A DNA stretch of 33,825 nucleotides from an uncultured Bacteroidota bacterium (GCA_937901015.1 CALCGQ010000058.1:1-33825); one strand, 5' to 3'. Positions 1 to 8,088 are shown, counted from the first letter of the stretch. Translations and numbers: made by a program. Notes: generated from the sequence alone by a model not told the origin.

Positions 1-588
1 TTTTAAATCTCTGTATTTGGTAGTTAGGGATGAAATTATAATACCAATTCCCAAAGATAGAGTCATCAATATAAGAACAAGTAGTGGAAATAGAAAAGCA
101 TAATTATTTGGAGAAATATCCGAGCCTTTATAAACGTAATATAAATACACAAAAACAAATACTGAAAACTGTATAAGCATTTTAATTAACCCTGTTATTG
201 AAACCGACAAAGGTGCAATTAGCCTTGGAAAATAAACCTTACCAAAAATTGCCTGATTGGTAAGAAAAGTATCCGATGTTTTGATAAGTGATTCTGAAAA
301 ATAATTCCACAAGGTAATTCCAGCCAAGTAAAACAAAGGCTGAGGTAATCCATCGGTTGAGATACCAGCCAATCCACCAAAAACAAACATAAATACAATA
401 GTTGTGAATACCGGCTGAATAAAAAACCATAGCGGGCCTAGTACGGTTTGTTTATAAAATGTGACTATATCACGTCTTATATACATCTCCAGCAGATCTC
501 GATATTGCCATACTTCCTTTAAGTTTAGATGTAAAAGACTCCTTCTTGATTCGATTACAAATTTTTTTCGGTTATTTTTGGTTGTCAT
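1..588 (-). CDS. ABC-2 type permease for polysaccharide/O-antigen export (partial, C-terminus off the left edge)
   Basis: Reading the minus strand from an ATG at 586-588 gives 196 codons open to the window edge, so only the N-terminal part is present. It starts with a basic cytoplasmic segment, then YRDLLEMYIRRDIVTFYKQT followed by VLGPLWFFIQP, the signature start of the Wzm/TagG/RfbA family of ABC-2 permeases. Hydrophobic membrane segments follow, with a F-P-R-L-I-A-P-L-S loop typical of the same family. These proteins pair with an ATPase (Wzt/TagH type) to flip lipid-linked polysaccharide across the inner membrane; the ATPase would be expected further left, outside the window. The family call is firm; the exact substrate (O-antigen, capsule or other glycan) cannot be read. 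I see no clear promoter in the 440 nt upstream. Confidence 0.85.
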   Translation of the reverse strand, partial: MTTKNNRKKFVIESRRSLLHLNLKEVWQYRDLLEMYIRRDIVTFYKQTVLGPLWFFIQPVFTTIVFMFVFGGLAGISTDGLPQPLFYLAGITLWNYFSESLIKTSDTFLTNQAIFGKVYFPRLIAPLSVSITGLIKMLIQFSVFVFVYLYYVYKGSDISPNNYAFLFPLLVLILMTLSLGIGIIISSLTTKYRDLK

Positions 589-1028
589 CGTTTTCTAATT
601 GAATATCTAACTAAAATTTCGTGAGTTTTCCACAGAGTAAAATAAACTAAATCTTTCTATTTTACACAGCTTCGCCCCCTAAGTCCCATTATGTTTCAAC
701 CTAATTTTAGTATAAAGATTGTAGCAATTGGGCTTGTTACAGAATAAAAATTAATCGGCAATTTAACAAAATTCACCTTATTAACGTGAGACTGCCATCC
801 GAATTAGTGAGTGAGAATTCATATTGTTAACAAATCATGTAATATGAGATCTACCAATAATAAATTGAAATTAATAATTATCTGAATTTCCAGACGGCAT
901 ATATTACTGAAAATAGCATAATTAATCCTTACCTATGGGAATAAGGTTTTATGCATAAACATATATTTTGATATTAAAATCGGGGGGTTTGTTTCACTTC
1001 TGCAAAAGCTGAAATGTGTATAACTTAA
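589..1028. other. Intergenic region of 440 nt with no gene seen
   Basis: This AT-rich stretch lies between the end of gldD and the start of the export permease, both on the minus strand. It must hold the permease promoter and any gldD terminator, but I find no exact TAnnTTTG match on the minus strand. It has a short GC-rich island near 668-682, a G6 run near 982-988, and a weak hairpin at 927-946. I saw no tRNA-like fold, repeat array or convincing small reading frame. Confidence 0.6.
927..946 (-). terminator. Weak hairpin downstream of gldD, possible terminator
   Basis: CCTTA at 927-931 can pair with TAAGG at 942-946, with an inner CC/GG pairing and a small bulge. It lies about 80 nt past the gldD stop in the direction of transcription. 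The minus-strand sequence after it is ATTAATTA rather than a clean U-run, so this is only a candidate. Confidence 0.25.
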
Positions 1029-1628
1029 TTACTGACTTATTTCGTTATTCCACTCCAAAGTATTAATCAGGTGCTCAATATCATCAGAAATAAAATCAAT
1101 AACAGGTTCCAGTGAATCGTTATTTGGGACAATATTAAAATATAAAGCTCCTCTTACAAAATGTGTTGAACTATCAGTTAAAAAGAACTGATAAGGAGAA
1201 GCTGCTCCACTACCTTGTATCTTATAGGTTAATCCATAAATTTGGCGTGACTTGTCAACTATCAAACTGTCAACTATATCTTCTGCCTTTGGAATGTGCT
1301 TTGAAACCAAAGTGTAAGAGTCTTCCAAATATGTAATGAGGTTATTTTCAACTGGTTTATAGCTTAAGAATATGGTAGCTTTAAACTGTGGGTATTCGAT
1401 GTTTATCCAATAGTCTTGTCCTGGATTATGTCTAGGTTCTGTTAAAGTTGCATAAGCGGGATATTCAAAATAATATGGAAAAGTAGTATCTGAAACCAAA
1501 TAGTTGCGCTCAGGCATTTCTATCCTGAAATAACCTCGGGGAAGTGGTGTGGTGTTATTCTCACAAGCCACCAACCCAATAATTAGTATGCTATATATTA
1601 TTATCTTTTTCAGTTTTGTTTTCATCAA
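1029..1628 (-). CDS. gldD: Gliding motility lipoprotein GldD
   Basis: A 199-residue lipoprotein. The N-terminus has a basic start, a hydrophobic stretch and a lipobox ending L-V-A-C near residue 22, so it should be lipidated and anchored in the envelope. The region after the Cys, PLPRGYFRIEMPERNY, is characteristic of GldD. In gliding Flavobacterium, GldD is required for motility, but homologues occur widely in non-gliding Bacteroidota beside gldE, so its presence does not prove that this organism glides. It follows gldE directly; its start (1628, or the second Met at 1625) lies inside the 3' end of gldE, giving an overlap of about 38 nt and suggesting translational coupling. Confidence 0.93.
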   Translation of the reverse strand: MMKTKLKKIIIYSILIIGLVACENNTTPLPRGYFRIEMPERNYLVSDTTFPYYFEYPAYATLTEPRHNPGQDYWINIEYPQFKATIFLSYKPVENNLITYLEDSYTLVSKHIPKAEDIVDSLIVDKSRQIYGLTYKIQGSGAASPYQFFLTDSSTHFVRGALYFNIVPNNDSLEPVIDFISDDIEHLINTLEWNNEISQ

Positions 1629-2958
1629 TTATGACTTTAACACTGTTAATCTTTCGTTGATCGGCATCAATAACTTCGAACTTTAGATTTTCAAAAACAA
1701 TTATTGATCCTTGTTCTGGAATCTTACTCTCAAGCTCCAGAATCAAACCTCCCAATGAATCCGATTCACCTCTTACCACATCGAATATCTCATCATTAAG
1801 ATCCAGTATTTTGCAAAAATCAACAATTGGTGTTTTGGCTTCGAAGATGAATGTATTATCACTTAATTGATCATATTTAAATTGCAAAGGCTCAATATCA
1901 AATTCATCACTAATTTCACCCACAATCTCTTCAATTATATCTTCCAGAGTAATAATTCCAGAAGTACCTCCGTATTCATCTACTACTATAGCCAGATGAA
2001 TCTTTTTCTGCCGAAACTCCTGCAGTAAGTCATTTATCCGCTTATTTTCTGGTACAAAAAATGCAGGTTTTCTTATTAGTTTCTGCCATATTGCACTTCC
2101 ATTATCTCCAGAAAATGGCAGTAGATCTTTGATATATAGTACGCCTTCTATATTATCGATTGTGTCCTTATAAACAGGGATTCTGGAAAAGCCAGATTTC
2201 AGTACTATTTCTTTTACTTCATTTATTTCCAGAGCTATATCAATTCCTGTAACATTAACGCGGGAAACCATTATTTCACTTGCTTCTTTTTCACCAAACG
2301 TTGCAATTCCTTTTAAAATTAATTTTTCTTCATCTGTAACGCTCGTATCAGAAGTTATTTCAATGGCATCGCTCAGATCGCTCATACTAATATTATGACC
2401 TTTCTTCCCAATTCTGTTGTCAATAAATGAAGTGGATAATACTAGTAGGCTACTAAGTGGCTTAAATATCCATATTAATGCTTTAAGGTTCAGCACCATT
2501 AATGTTGCAACAGATATGGGCTCTTTGTTGGATAGTATTTTGGGTATAATCTCACCAAATATCAATAATATTGATGTAACAACTATAACTTGAATCAGGA
2601 ATACTATTATGGCATTCGACTCAAGGTTGAATAGACTAGATGTTATATATGTTGATAGAATTACAATACTAACATTTATAAAGTTATTTGAAATAAGAAT
2701 TGTTGCAAGTAACTCTTTCGGTTTGGTAAGAAGCTTAAGTATTTCTTTATCCTTTTTACCGGATCTAACCCTGAGTGATTCAAGATCAGAAGGGGAAAGC
2801 GAAAAGAATGCTGTTTCAGATCCTGAGATCAGACCGGAGAAAAACAATAGTATAACCAATACAATCAAGGCTATGATAGTATCAGTGCTGAATCCTAAAA
2901 AAAATTGCTCCGAAATGTTTAATAAGGTTATAAAAGAATCTGCTTCAGTGTCTTCCAA
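1591..2958 (-). CDS. gldE: Gliding-associated CNNM/CorC-type membrane protein GldE
   Basis: 455 residues with the architecture of the CNNM/CorC (TlyC-like haemolysin) family. There is a DUF21 membrane domain at about residues 25-160 with the S-G-S-E-T-A-F-F-S motif, a pair of CBS domains at about 230-350 containing DEYGGTSGIITLEDIIEEIV, and a C-terminal CorC_HlyC domain. Relatives are implicated in divalent-cation transport; in Bacteroidota the copy next to gldD is named GldE and is linked to gliding and surface-protein export. The specific role here is inferred from that pairing. The gene lies 73 nt downstream of ssb and has its own promoter match at 2987-2994. Confidence 0.92.
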   Translation of the reverse strand: MEDTEADSFITLLNISEQFFLGFSTDTIIALIVLVILLFFSGLISGSETAFFSLSPSDLESLRVRSGKKDKEILKLLTKPKELLATILISNNFINVSIVILSTYITSSLFNLESNAIIVFLIQVIVVTSILLIFGEIIPKILSNKEPISVATLMVLNLKALIWIFKPLSSLLVLSTSFIDNRIGKKGHNISMSDLSDAIEITSDTSVTDEEKLILKGIATFGEKEASEIMVSRVNVTGIDIALEINEVKEIVLKSGFSRIPVYKDTIDNIEGVLYIKDLLPFSGDNGSAIWQKLIRKPAFFVPENKRINDLLQEFRQKKIHLAIVVDEYGGTSGIITLEDIIEEIVGEISDEFDIEPLQFKYDQLSDNTFIFEAKTPIVDFCKILDLNDEIFDVVRGESDSLGGLILELESKIPEQGSIIVFENLKFEVIDADQRKINSVKVIIDENKTEKDNNI

Positions 2959-2986
2959 AATAATCTATAGTGTTTGTAATACTGTG

Positions 2987-2994
2987 CAAAATTA
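2987..2994 (-). promoter_or_regulatory. Promoter -7 element for gldE (TAATTTTG)
   Basis: An exact TAnnTTTG match on the minus strand, 28 nt before the gldE start codon and inside the ssb-gldE gap. No clear -33 TTG was found at the expected spacing. It suggests that gldE-gldD can be transcribed apart from ssb. Confidence 0.5.
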
Positions 2995-3031
2995 CAAAGA
3001 AAAGCAATACTTAAGCACAAGCATCTAAACT

Positions 3032-3481
3032 TTAGAATGGTAGATCATCTTCCGGTGTATTGGTGGCCGGAGAATTACCTGTATTTTGAGCTGGTGTATC
3101 TGTAGTTGGTGAAGTTGTTGTGTTGGAATTACTATAGTTACCCCCATCACTTCCCTTAGGATGTGCTAACATATTTATCTTTTCGGCAAGTATCTCAGTA
3201 ATATACCTTTCATTACCATCTCTATCGTTGTATTTTCTGGTTTTGATCTTACCTTCTACATATATCAAATCACCTTTGGCTACATTTTTTTCAGCAAGAT
3301 ATCTGTATCCTACCACATTGTGCCATTCGGTTTGGTCTCTCCATTCATTGGTGGTTCTATCTCTATAACTTTCAGTTGTTGCCAATGAAAAGCTCATCCT
3401 TTTGGTTCCATCTTCAAAAGTAAATACATCAGGGTCTTTTCCAATATGTCCTATCAATACAACTTTGTTTATTCCTGCCAT
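3032..3481 (-). CDS. ssb: Single-stranded DNA-binding protein
   Basis: 149 residues. The N-terminal OB fold (about residues 1-105) starts MAGINKVVLIGHIGKDPDV and includes the conserved W-H-N-V-V and Y-V-E-G-K-I motifs. A low-complexity linker rich in Asn, Thr and Ser follows, and the protein ends in the acidic tip DDLPF that recruits SSB partner proteins in bacteria. The protein coats single-stranded DNA during replication, recombination and repair. It is the first gene of the ssb-gldE-gldD cluster typical of Bacteroidota. In many relatives mutY lies just upstream, but here the next gene is hup. Confidence 0.96.
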   Translation of the reverse strand: MAGINKVVLIGHIGKDPDVFTFEDGTKRMSFSLATTESYRDRTTNEWRDQTEWHNVVGYRYLAEKNVAKGDLIYVEGKIKTRKYNDRDGNERYITEILAEKINMLAHPKGSDGGNYSNSNTTTSPTTDTPAQNTGNSPATNTPEDDLPF

Positions 3482-3513
3482 AAGTTTTAGTTCTTTTTTA
3501 TTATTTGAGACAT

Positions 3514-3521
3514 CAAAATTA
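3514..3521 (-). promoter_or_regulatory. Promoter -7 element for ssb (TAATTTTG)
   Basis: An exact TAnnTTTG match on the minus strand, 32 nt upstream of the ssb start. Its sequence is identical to the element in front of gldE. No convincing -33 element was seen. Confidence 0.55.
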
Positions 3522-3680
3522 TGGAATTTTCACTTAAAGAATGATAGAAATCCGCTAATATGCATAACAAATGTCACTTTTTTGTCATCTGAAATACATT
3601 AGCAGTACTGAATATACTAGTAAAGAACATATTATAATCAAAAAAAAACATTTTTTATATCGCGAATAATAAAATTATAT

Positions 3681-3688
3681 TATTTTTG
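3681..3688 (+). promoter_or_regulatory. Promoter -7 element for hup (TATTTTTG)
   Basis: A TAnnTTTG match on the plus strand about 48 nt before the hup start codon, in a very AT-rich intergenic region. The position implies a 5' leader of about 40 nt. It supports transcription of hup and the following small gene as one unit. Confidence 0.55.
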
Positions 3689-3736
3689 TCGCCCTAATTA
3701 AGAAACTAATTTTTAATCATTTAAAATATCATTGAG

Positions 3737-4015
3737 ATGACAAAAGCAGAAATTGTAACTGAGATTGCCAACAAAACAGGCGTAGAAAAAGTAGCTGTAC
3801 AAGCAGTAGTAGAGTCTTTCATGGAAACAGTAAAAGACACAATGGTGAATGGAGAGAATGTATATTTAAGAGGCTTTGGTAGTTTTATTATCAAGAAAAG
3901 AGCTGAAAAAACAGGACGTAATATTTCAAAAAATACTACTATCATTATTCCTGCTCACAATATTCCTGCTTTTAAACCAGCAAAAACTTTCGTAAACGAA
4001 GTAAAAGCTAAATAG
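3737..4015 (+). CDS. hup: HU family DNA-binding protein
   Basis: A 92-residue HU/IHF-fold protein. It begins MTKAEIVTEIANKTG, has the core G-E-N-V-Y-L-R-G-F-G-S-F motif at the turn into the beta arms, and carries the arm-tip sequence N-I-P-A-F-K-P whose proline intercalates and bends DNA. Length and motifs are standard for HU. It acts as a dimer in the nucleoid, compacting DNA and helping recombination and initiation. It is divergent from ssb and is followed after 27 nt by a tiny basic ribosomal-type gene, with a strong terminator after both. Confidence 0.95.
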   Translation: MTKAEIVTEIANKTGVEKVAVQAVVESFMETVKDTMVNGENVYLRGFGSFIIKKRAEKTGRNISKNTTIIIPAHNIPAFKPAKTFVNEVKAK

Positions 4016-4042
4016 TTTTATAAACAACTAATAATTAATATT

Positions 4043-4132
4043 ATGCCAAACGGAAAAAAGAGGAAAAGACACAAGATGGCGACCCACAAACGTAAAAAAC
4101 GTTTAAGGAAGAACAGGCATAAGAAGAAATAA
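4043..4132 (+). CDS. Very small basic protein of the AURKAIP1/COX24 (mS38) type
   Basis: ATG at 4043, stop TAA at 4130, giving 29 residues: MPNGKKRKRHKMATHKRKKR and then LRKNRHKKK. More than half of the residues are Lys or Arg. The K-M-x-x-H-K-R-x-K-R core resembles the AURKAIP1/COX24 C-terminal family, whose mitochondrial member is the small-subunit protein mS38. From memory, near-identical short proteins are common in Bacteroidota between hup and rng. A ribosome-associated role is inferred from composition, family and context, not demonstrated. The gene lies 27 nt after hup and ends just before a strong terminator, so it should be co-transcribed with hup. Its size makes it easy to miss in automatic gene calling. 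Confidence 0.85.
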   Translation: MPNGKKRKRHKMATHKRKKRLRKNRHKKK

Positions 4133-4150
4133 ACTATTTCTTTTAGCAAT

Positions 4151-4182
4151 ATAAAACAAGGCCGACAACGGCCTTGTTTTAT
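4151..4182 (+). terminator. Intrinsic terminator after hup and the mS38-like gene
   Basis: A 14-bp perfect stem: 4151-4164 pairs with 4169-4182 around an ACAA loop. The GC-rich core GGCCG/CGGCC is flanked by A-run and T-run sequences, so the 3' side ends in TTTT. It lies 18 nt after the small gene and separates this unit from rng. Confidence 0.9.
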
Positions 4183-4289
4183 CATTTAATTATACCTTAT
4201 TACTACCCACCCTGTTTGTCCAGTAACTTTCAAAATTATCTATTAATAATCAGTCTATTAACTGATTATATTAATTAAAAATAAACAAT

Positions 4290-5840
4290 GTGAACAGAGA
4301 ATTAATCATTGATTCAAGTTTATCGGAAGTTAACATTGCACTACTTGAGGACAAAAATTTAGTCGAATTAAATAAGGAACAGATCAACAACAACTTTGCT
4401 GTTGGCGATGTGTTTTTAGGCAAGGTAAAAAAGATTATGCCTGGTCTTAACGCTGCATTTGTAGACGTAGGATATGAGAAAGATGCATTCCTACATTATC
4501 TAGATTTGGGGCCACAAATACGTACTTTTAATAAGTATGTTAAACTTGGTGTGTTAGCAAAAGCTCATCTAACATCCCATGAAACAATCAAGCGAGAAAA
4601 AGATATTGAAAAATCCGGGAAAATTACTCAGGTACTTGTATCGGGGCAACAAATTCTGGTACAAATTGCCAAGGAACCAATATCAACAAAGGGTCCTCGA
4701 ATTTCCACTGAGATTTCTTTCCCAGGGAGATTCCTAGTACTTCTTCCTTTCTCAAATAAGATTTCAATCTCTCAGAAGATTAAAAGTAAAGAAGAGAGAA
4801 ATAGATTAAAAAGACTAATAACCAGCATACTACCTAATAATTACGGAATAATAATTAGAACAGTAGCTGAAAACAAAAAAGTAGCAGAGCTTGATGCGGA
4901 CCTCCGTGACTTGACAGGAAAGTGGGAAGGGATTATCAAAAAACTTCCTAACTCAAAACCTCCTCAAAAGGTACTTAGCGAACTTGATAGGGCATCACAG
5001 ATATTGAGAGATATTCTGAATGCATCCTTCAATACAATACATGTAAATGACGCTACCCTATTTGATGAAATAAGAAACTATATTGGAACCATTGCCCCTG
5101 ACAAAAAAGATATCGTTAAAAGATATAAAGGTAAGGTACCAATTTTTGACTATTATGGTATTGAAAAACAGCTTAGGAGCTCGTTTGGAAAAACAGTTAC
5201 CATAAAAAGCGGTGTTTATTTGGTTATTGAACATACCGAAGCACTTCATGTTATCGACATTAACAGTGGACATCGTGTAAACAAAGAAAACTCTCAAGAA
5301 GAGAATGCCTTAATTGTAAATATGGAAGCTGCTGCAGAAGTAGCACGGCAATTAAGACTAAGAGATATGGGGGGTATTATTGTAATTGACTTTATTGATC
5401 TTCACGACGCAAAAAACCGACGTGCTTTACACCAAAAGCTTGTTGAGGAAATGTCGAAAGATAGAGCTAAACATACAATACTACCACCGAGTAAATTTGG
5501 ACTTGTACAAATAACACGTCAGCGTGTTAGACCAGAAATGATTGTACCTGTACTTGACCCTTGCCCAACATGCAGTGGCACAGGACAAATTAAGTCAAGT
5601 ATGTTTTTGATGGATGAAGTTGAGAATAATCTTAATTATCTCATTCGTGATCAAAATGAGAGTAAACTTACTTTGGCAGTACATCCATATATCTATGCAT
5701 TCCTTACAAAGGGTTTCATGTCCATTCAAATGAAATGGTTTAGAAAATACTTTAGCTGGGTTAAGATTAAACCAGAAAGTGGTTACCAAATTATGGAATT
5801 CCAGTTCATTAATAAGAATGGTGATATAATCAAGAGATAA
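4290..5840 (+). CDS. rng: Ribonuclease G/E family endoribonuclease
   Basis: 516 residues starting with GTG at 4290; the overlapping ATG at 4288 is followed at once by a stop. The start MNRELIIDSS leads into an S1 RNA-binding domain (about residues 35-125, with G-K-V-K-K-I-M-P-G-L-N-A-A-F-V-D-V-G). The RNase E/G catalytic domain follows, with metal-binding Asp candidates D323 (HVIDINSGH) and D367 (GGIIVIDFIDL), then the zinc-link motif C-P-T-C at C425 and C428. There is no long E-type degradosome tail, so it is an RNase G-length enzyme. It should cleave single-stranded AU-rich RNA in rRNA maturation and mRNA decay. It has a terminator on each side and is probably transcribed alone. Confidence 0.95.
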   Translation: MNRELIIDSSLSEVNIALLEDKNLVELNKEQINNNFAVGDVFLGKVKKIMPGLNAAFVDVGYEKDAFLHYLDLGPQIRTFNKYVKLGVLAKAHLTSHETIKREKDIEKSGKITQVLVSGQQILVQIAKEPISTKGPRISTEISFPGRFLVLLPFSNKISISQKIKSKEERNRLKRLITSILPNNYGIIIRTVAENKKVAELDADLRDLTGKWEGIIKKLPNSKPPQKVLSELDRASQILRDILNASFNTIHVNDATLFDEIRNYIGTIAPDKKDIVKRYKGKVPIFDYYGIEKQLRSSFGKTVTIKSGVYLVIEHTEALHVIDINSGHRVNKENSQEENALIVNMEAAAEVARQLRLRDMGGIIVIDFIDLHDAKNRRALHQKLVEEMSKDRAKHTILPPSKFGLVQITRQRVRPEMIVPVLDPCPTCSGTGQIKSSMFLMDEVENNLNYLIRDQNESKLTLAVHPYIYAFLTKGFMSIQMKWFRKYFSWVKIKPESGYQIMEFQFINKNGDIIKR

Positions 5841-5874
5841 AAAAAATGCGAGCCCAATGGGCTCGCATTTTTTT
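5840..5874. terminator. Bidirectional terminator between rng and the Usp operon
   Basis: A stem of about 16 bp pairs 5840-5855 with 5859-5874 around an AAT loop, with the core TGCGAGCCC/GGGCTCGCA and A and T runs on opposite sides. Because of the flanking runs it can end transcripts from both strands, which fits its place between two convergent genes. Confidence 0.92.
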
Positions 5875-5887
5875 ATCAACTTAACCT

Positions 5888-6721
5888 CTAGTATTTACTT
5901 GGTTGAATACTTAAAACAGGTATCGGTGAATGATTTACCATTTGACTAGCATATGGTCCCAATAGTAAATTTGCCGTACTAGTTTCCTGCTCTGTCATAA
6001 TCGTTATCAGATTGGCACCAACTTTTGATGCATAATTTATAGTCTCCTCGGTTATATTATCGGCCTCAACGAAAGCAGACTTATGCCTAATGGAATTTTC
6101 AACAAGGTATTCTTCAGCCTGTGCCACATAATTTCGAATCCTATATCTAATATCATCGCTTGAAGTTGTGAACAGACCTACCACATGAACTTCCGACCCG
6201 AAATATTTTGCCAATAATGCAGTCATAGGTAATTTCTGACGTGTAATCTTTGTACTATCCAAAGGCAAAATAATTTTTTTAAGATCAGTTCCAATATCAA
6301 TTCCACCCCGTATTGTAATAATCGGTTTAGTACAAGATGAAACAATCCTATTTGCATTACTTCCAATCCAAAACTCTTCAAATCCAGATGATCCATGGGT
6401 TCCAATTACGACCAGAAATGCATCAATCTCATCTGCGAGAAGGCAGGTTTCCTTATATACTTTACCTTTTCGAATATGATACTCAATCTTCTCTCCGTTA
6501 AGATGATATTTATACTTCTTAATCAACTCATCAAATCGGGTCTTTACCTCATCCTCAAGACTTGATGGTTCAACTGTGAATATTTCTTTGGAATAATCAA
6601 GATGATTAATCCAAACCATTGCGATACCAGCTTTAGCCTTTCTGGCAATTGTAATGGCATGTTCAAGGGCGTTTATTGAACAATCAGAAAAATCTATGCC
6701 CACAAGAATCATTTTACTCAT
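5888..6721 (-). CDS. Universal stress protein, tandem Usp domains (second copy)
   Basis: 277 residues from the ATG at 6721. A longer frame upstream overlaps the preceding gene and does not look like Usp sequence, whereas MSKMILVGIDFSDCS is the normal Usp start. Two Usp domains lie in tandem. The first keeps the nucleotide-binding pattern G-x2-G-x9-G-S (G107, G110, G120, S121). The second ends in a related but degenerate segment, with T-A-N-L-L-L-G-P-Y-A in place of the glycine motif. Proteins of this kind are cytoplasmic and usually bind ATP in stress or starvation responses; the target is unknown. The start overlaps the SPOR gene by 8 nt, which suggests coupled translation. Confidence 0.9.
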   Translation of the reverse strand: MSKMILVGIDFSDCSINALEHAITIARKAKAGIAMVWINHLDYSKEIFTVEPSSLEDEVKTRFDELIKKYKYHLNGEKIEYHIRKGKVYKETCLLADEIDAFLVVIGTHGSSGFEEFWIGSNANRIVSSCTKPIITIRGGIDIGTDLKKIILPLDSTKITRQKLPMTALLAKYFGSEVHVVGLFTTSSDDIRYRIRNYVAQAEEYLVENSIRHKSAFVEADNITEETINYASKVGANLITIMTEQETSTANLLLGPYASQMVNHSPIPVLSIQPSKY

Positions 6722-7154
6722 AGCTATGGTTTTTTGTATATTTCGATAGATTTGGGAAATTAATATTATCCTGTGTAACCCATGCCCCTGGATATTTTCT
6801 ATTGATTTTTTGTAGAAATTTCTCAGCCTCAAGGCGAGTTCTAAAGTCACCAACTCTGACCCTATAATTAGGTACACCAAAAGTTAAGTATACAGGAATA
6901 TCAGGATAATCATCTAAAAATTCAGCTTTTGCTTCTTCTGTTATATCGAGTGCATCATTACCTGATGCCATAAGTAATTGTATTCGGTACCCTTGAAATA
7001 CAGGGAATTCAGCATTGTGATCAATATGCAATTGAAGTAATGAATCAATCCTTTCTTCAGCAATTATTGTGGAATTACCAGCTACAGTATTTTGACCGAC
7101 TAATTCGCCACCCACTGTAATTAACACACAAACAAAAACAATTATTAATCTCAT
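6714..7154 (-). CDS. Secreted SPOR-domain protein
   Basis: 146 residues with an N-terminal signal peptide (hydrophobic residues about 3-16, possible cleavage near residue 20), so it should act in the periplasm or outer envelope. The second half, with YRIQLLMASG, YRVRVGDFRTRLEAEKFLQKI and a final Y-P-G-A-W-V-T, fits the SPOR fold, which binds peptidoglycan strands stripped of stem peptides. It lies between two universal stress protein genes, 14 nt after one and overlapping the other by 8 nt, so all three should share a transcript. The SPOR call is from sequence pattern; its function in this operon is not known. Confidence 0.85.
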   Translation of the reverse strand: MRLIIVFVCVLITVGGELVGQNTVAGNSTIIAEERIDSLLQLHIDHNAEFPVFQGYRIQLLMASGNDALDITEEAKAEFLDDYPDIPVYLTFGVPNYRVRVGDFRTRLEAEKFLQKINRKYPGAWVTQDNINFPNLSKYTKNHSYE

Positions 7155-7168
7155 AATCAGTAAAATAA

Positions 7169-7999
7169 TTAATGCTCTTTTGCCCTTACACTAACGATTG
7201 GTATCTTAGAGTTATTTATTAGTTGTTGTGCGTAAGGACCCAAAAATTTATTAGCAGTTGTAGTACCCTGATCGGTCATTATCGCAATCAGGTCTATTTG
7301 ATTTGTAATACTATATTCTATAATTGATGCAGCTACATTAGTAACATCTATTTTTTCTAAAACAAAATTAACATTTCTATCGATTAAACAACTCTTTGCA
7401 TCTTCCCCAAATTTATCAATTCTCTTGCGAATAACACTTATGGTCGTATTGTATACTTTTAGTAAATGAACACTTGCACCAAACCTAAGTGCAAGGTCAC
7501 AAATAAAGGGCAATTTCTGCTTTGTTTCAAGGGAACTATCCAGTGGAAGCAAGATTTTGTTTAGCCTTGAATTAAACTCATAACCACTTCTAATTGTAGT
7601 AACGGGACATGGAGCCTGAGTAACAATCCGATATGTATTACTACCAATCCAATGCTGTTCATATCCTGAAACACCATGAGTTCCAGCAAATATCATATCA
7701 GCATCAATTTTTTTGGCAGTTTTAGCAATCTCTTGATAAACCTTCCCTTTTCTAAGAAGTACTTTAATTTTCCGATCAGGTAATTGCTCATTATACTTCT
7801 TTACCAATCCATCTAAGTATGCTTTGTTTTCAATTCGTATATCGCCCTTAATGGTATCGATAAGTGATTCATCTGAGAAAGTATTATCCACCCAAATTAA
7901 ATATACAGCAGCATCTAATTTCTCAGCATACATCAACGCATACTGTAAAGCATGTTCTGCATTTTTCGAAAAATCTATGGCAACTAATATGGTTTTCAT
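7169..7999 (-). CDS. Universal stress protein, tandem Usp domains (first copy)
   Basis: 276 residues with two Usp domains. The first starts MKTILVAIDFSKNAEHALQY and has the ATP-binding glycines G106, G109 and G119-S120. The second has T-A-N-K-F-L-G-P-Y-A at the matching place and lacks the full glycine pattern. It is clearly a paralogue of the Usp encoded at 5888-6721: both share R-K-G-K-V-Y, GTHG-x-SG and W-I-G-S-N. It is the first gene of the usp-SPOR-usp operon, with a promoter match at 8089-8096. Confidence 0.92.
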   Translation of the reverse strand: MKTILVAIDFSKNAEHALQYALMYAEKLDAAVYLIWVDNTFSDESLIDTIKGDIRIENKAYLDGLVKKYNEQLPDRKIKVLLRKGKVYQEIAKTAKKIDADMIFAGTHGVSGYEQHWIGSNTYRIVTQAPCPVTTIRSGYEFNSRLNKILLPLDSSLETKQKLPFICDLALRFGASVHLLKVYNTTISVIRKRIDKFGEDAKSCLIDRNVNFVLEKIDVTNVAASIIEYSITNQIDLIAIMTDQGTTTANKFLGPYAQQLINNSKIPIVSVRAKEH

Positions 8000-8088
8000 T
8001 TCGGTAATTCGTTAGCAGTGTTAATAAAAAGTAACTAATGACAATCCTAGATTACCTATGTAATGCAGCTAATATAACAAAATATTCT

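Noticed and set aside
589-1028. Possible non-coding RNA or small gene in the long intergenic region
   Set aside because: I found no stable fold, promoter-terminator pair or coding pattern that would support one.
4224-4231. TAACTTTC as a promoter for rng
   Set aside because: It differs from TAnnTTTG at the last base and has no partner at the right distance, so I did not list it.
6722-6880. Upstream extension of the second Usp gene
   Set aside because: It overlaps the SPOR coding region in another frame and its translation is not Usp-like; the start at 6721 gives a normal Usp N-terminus.
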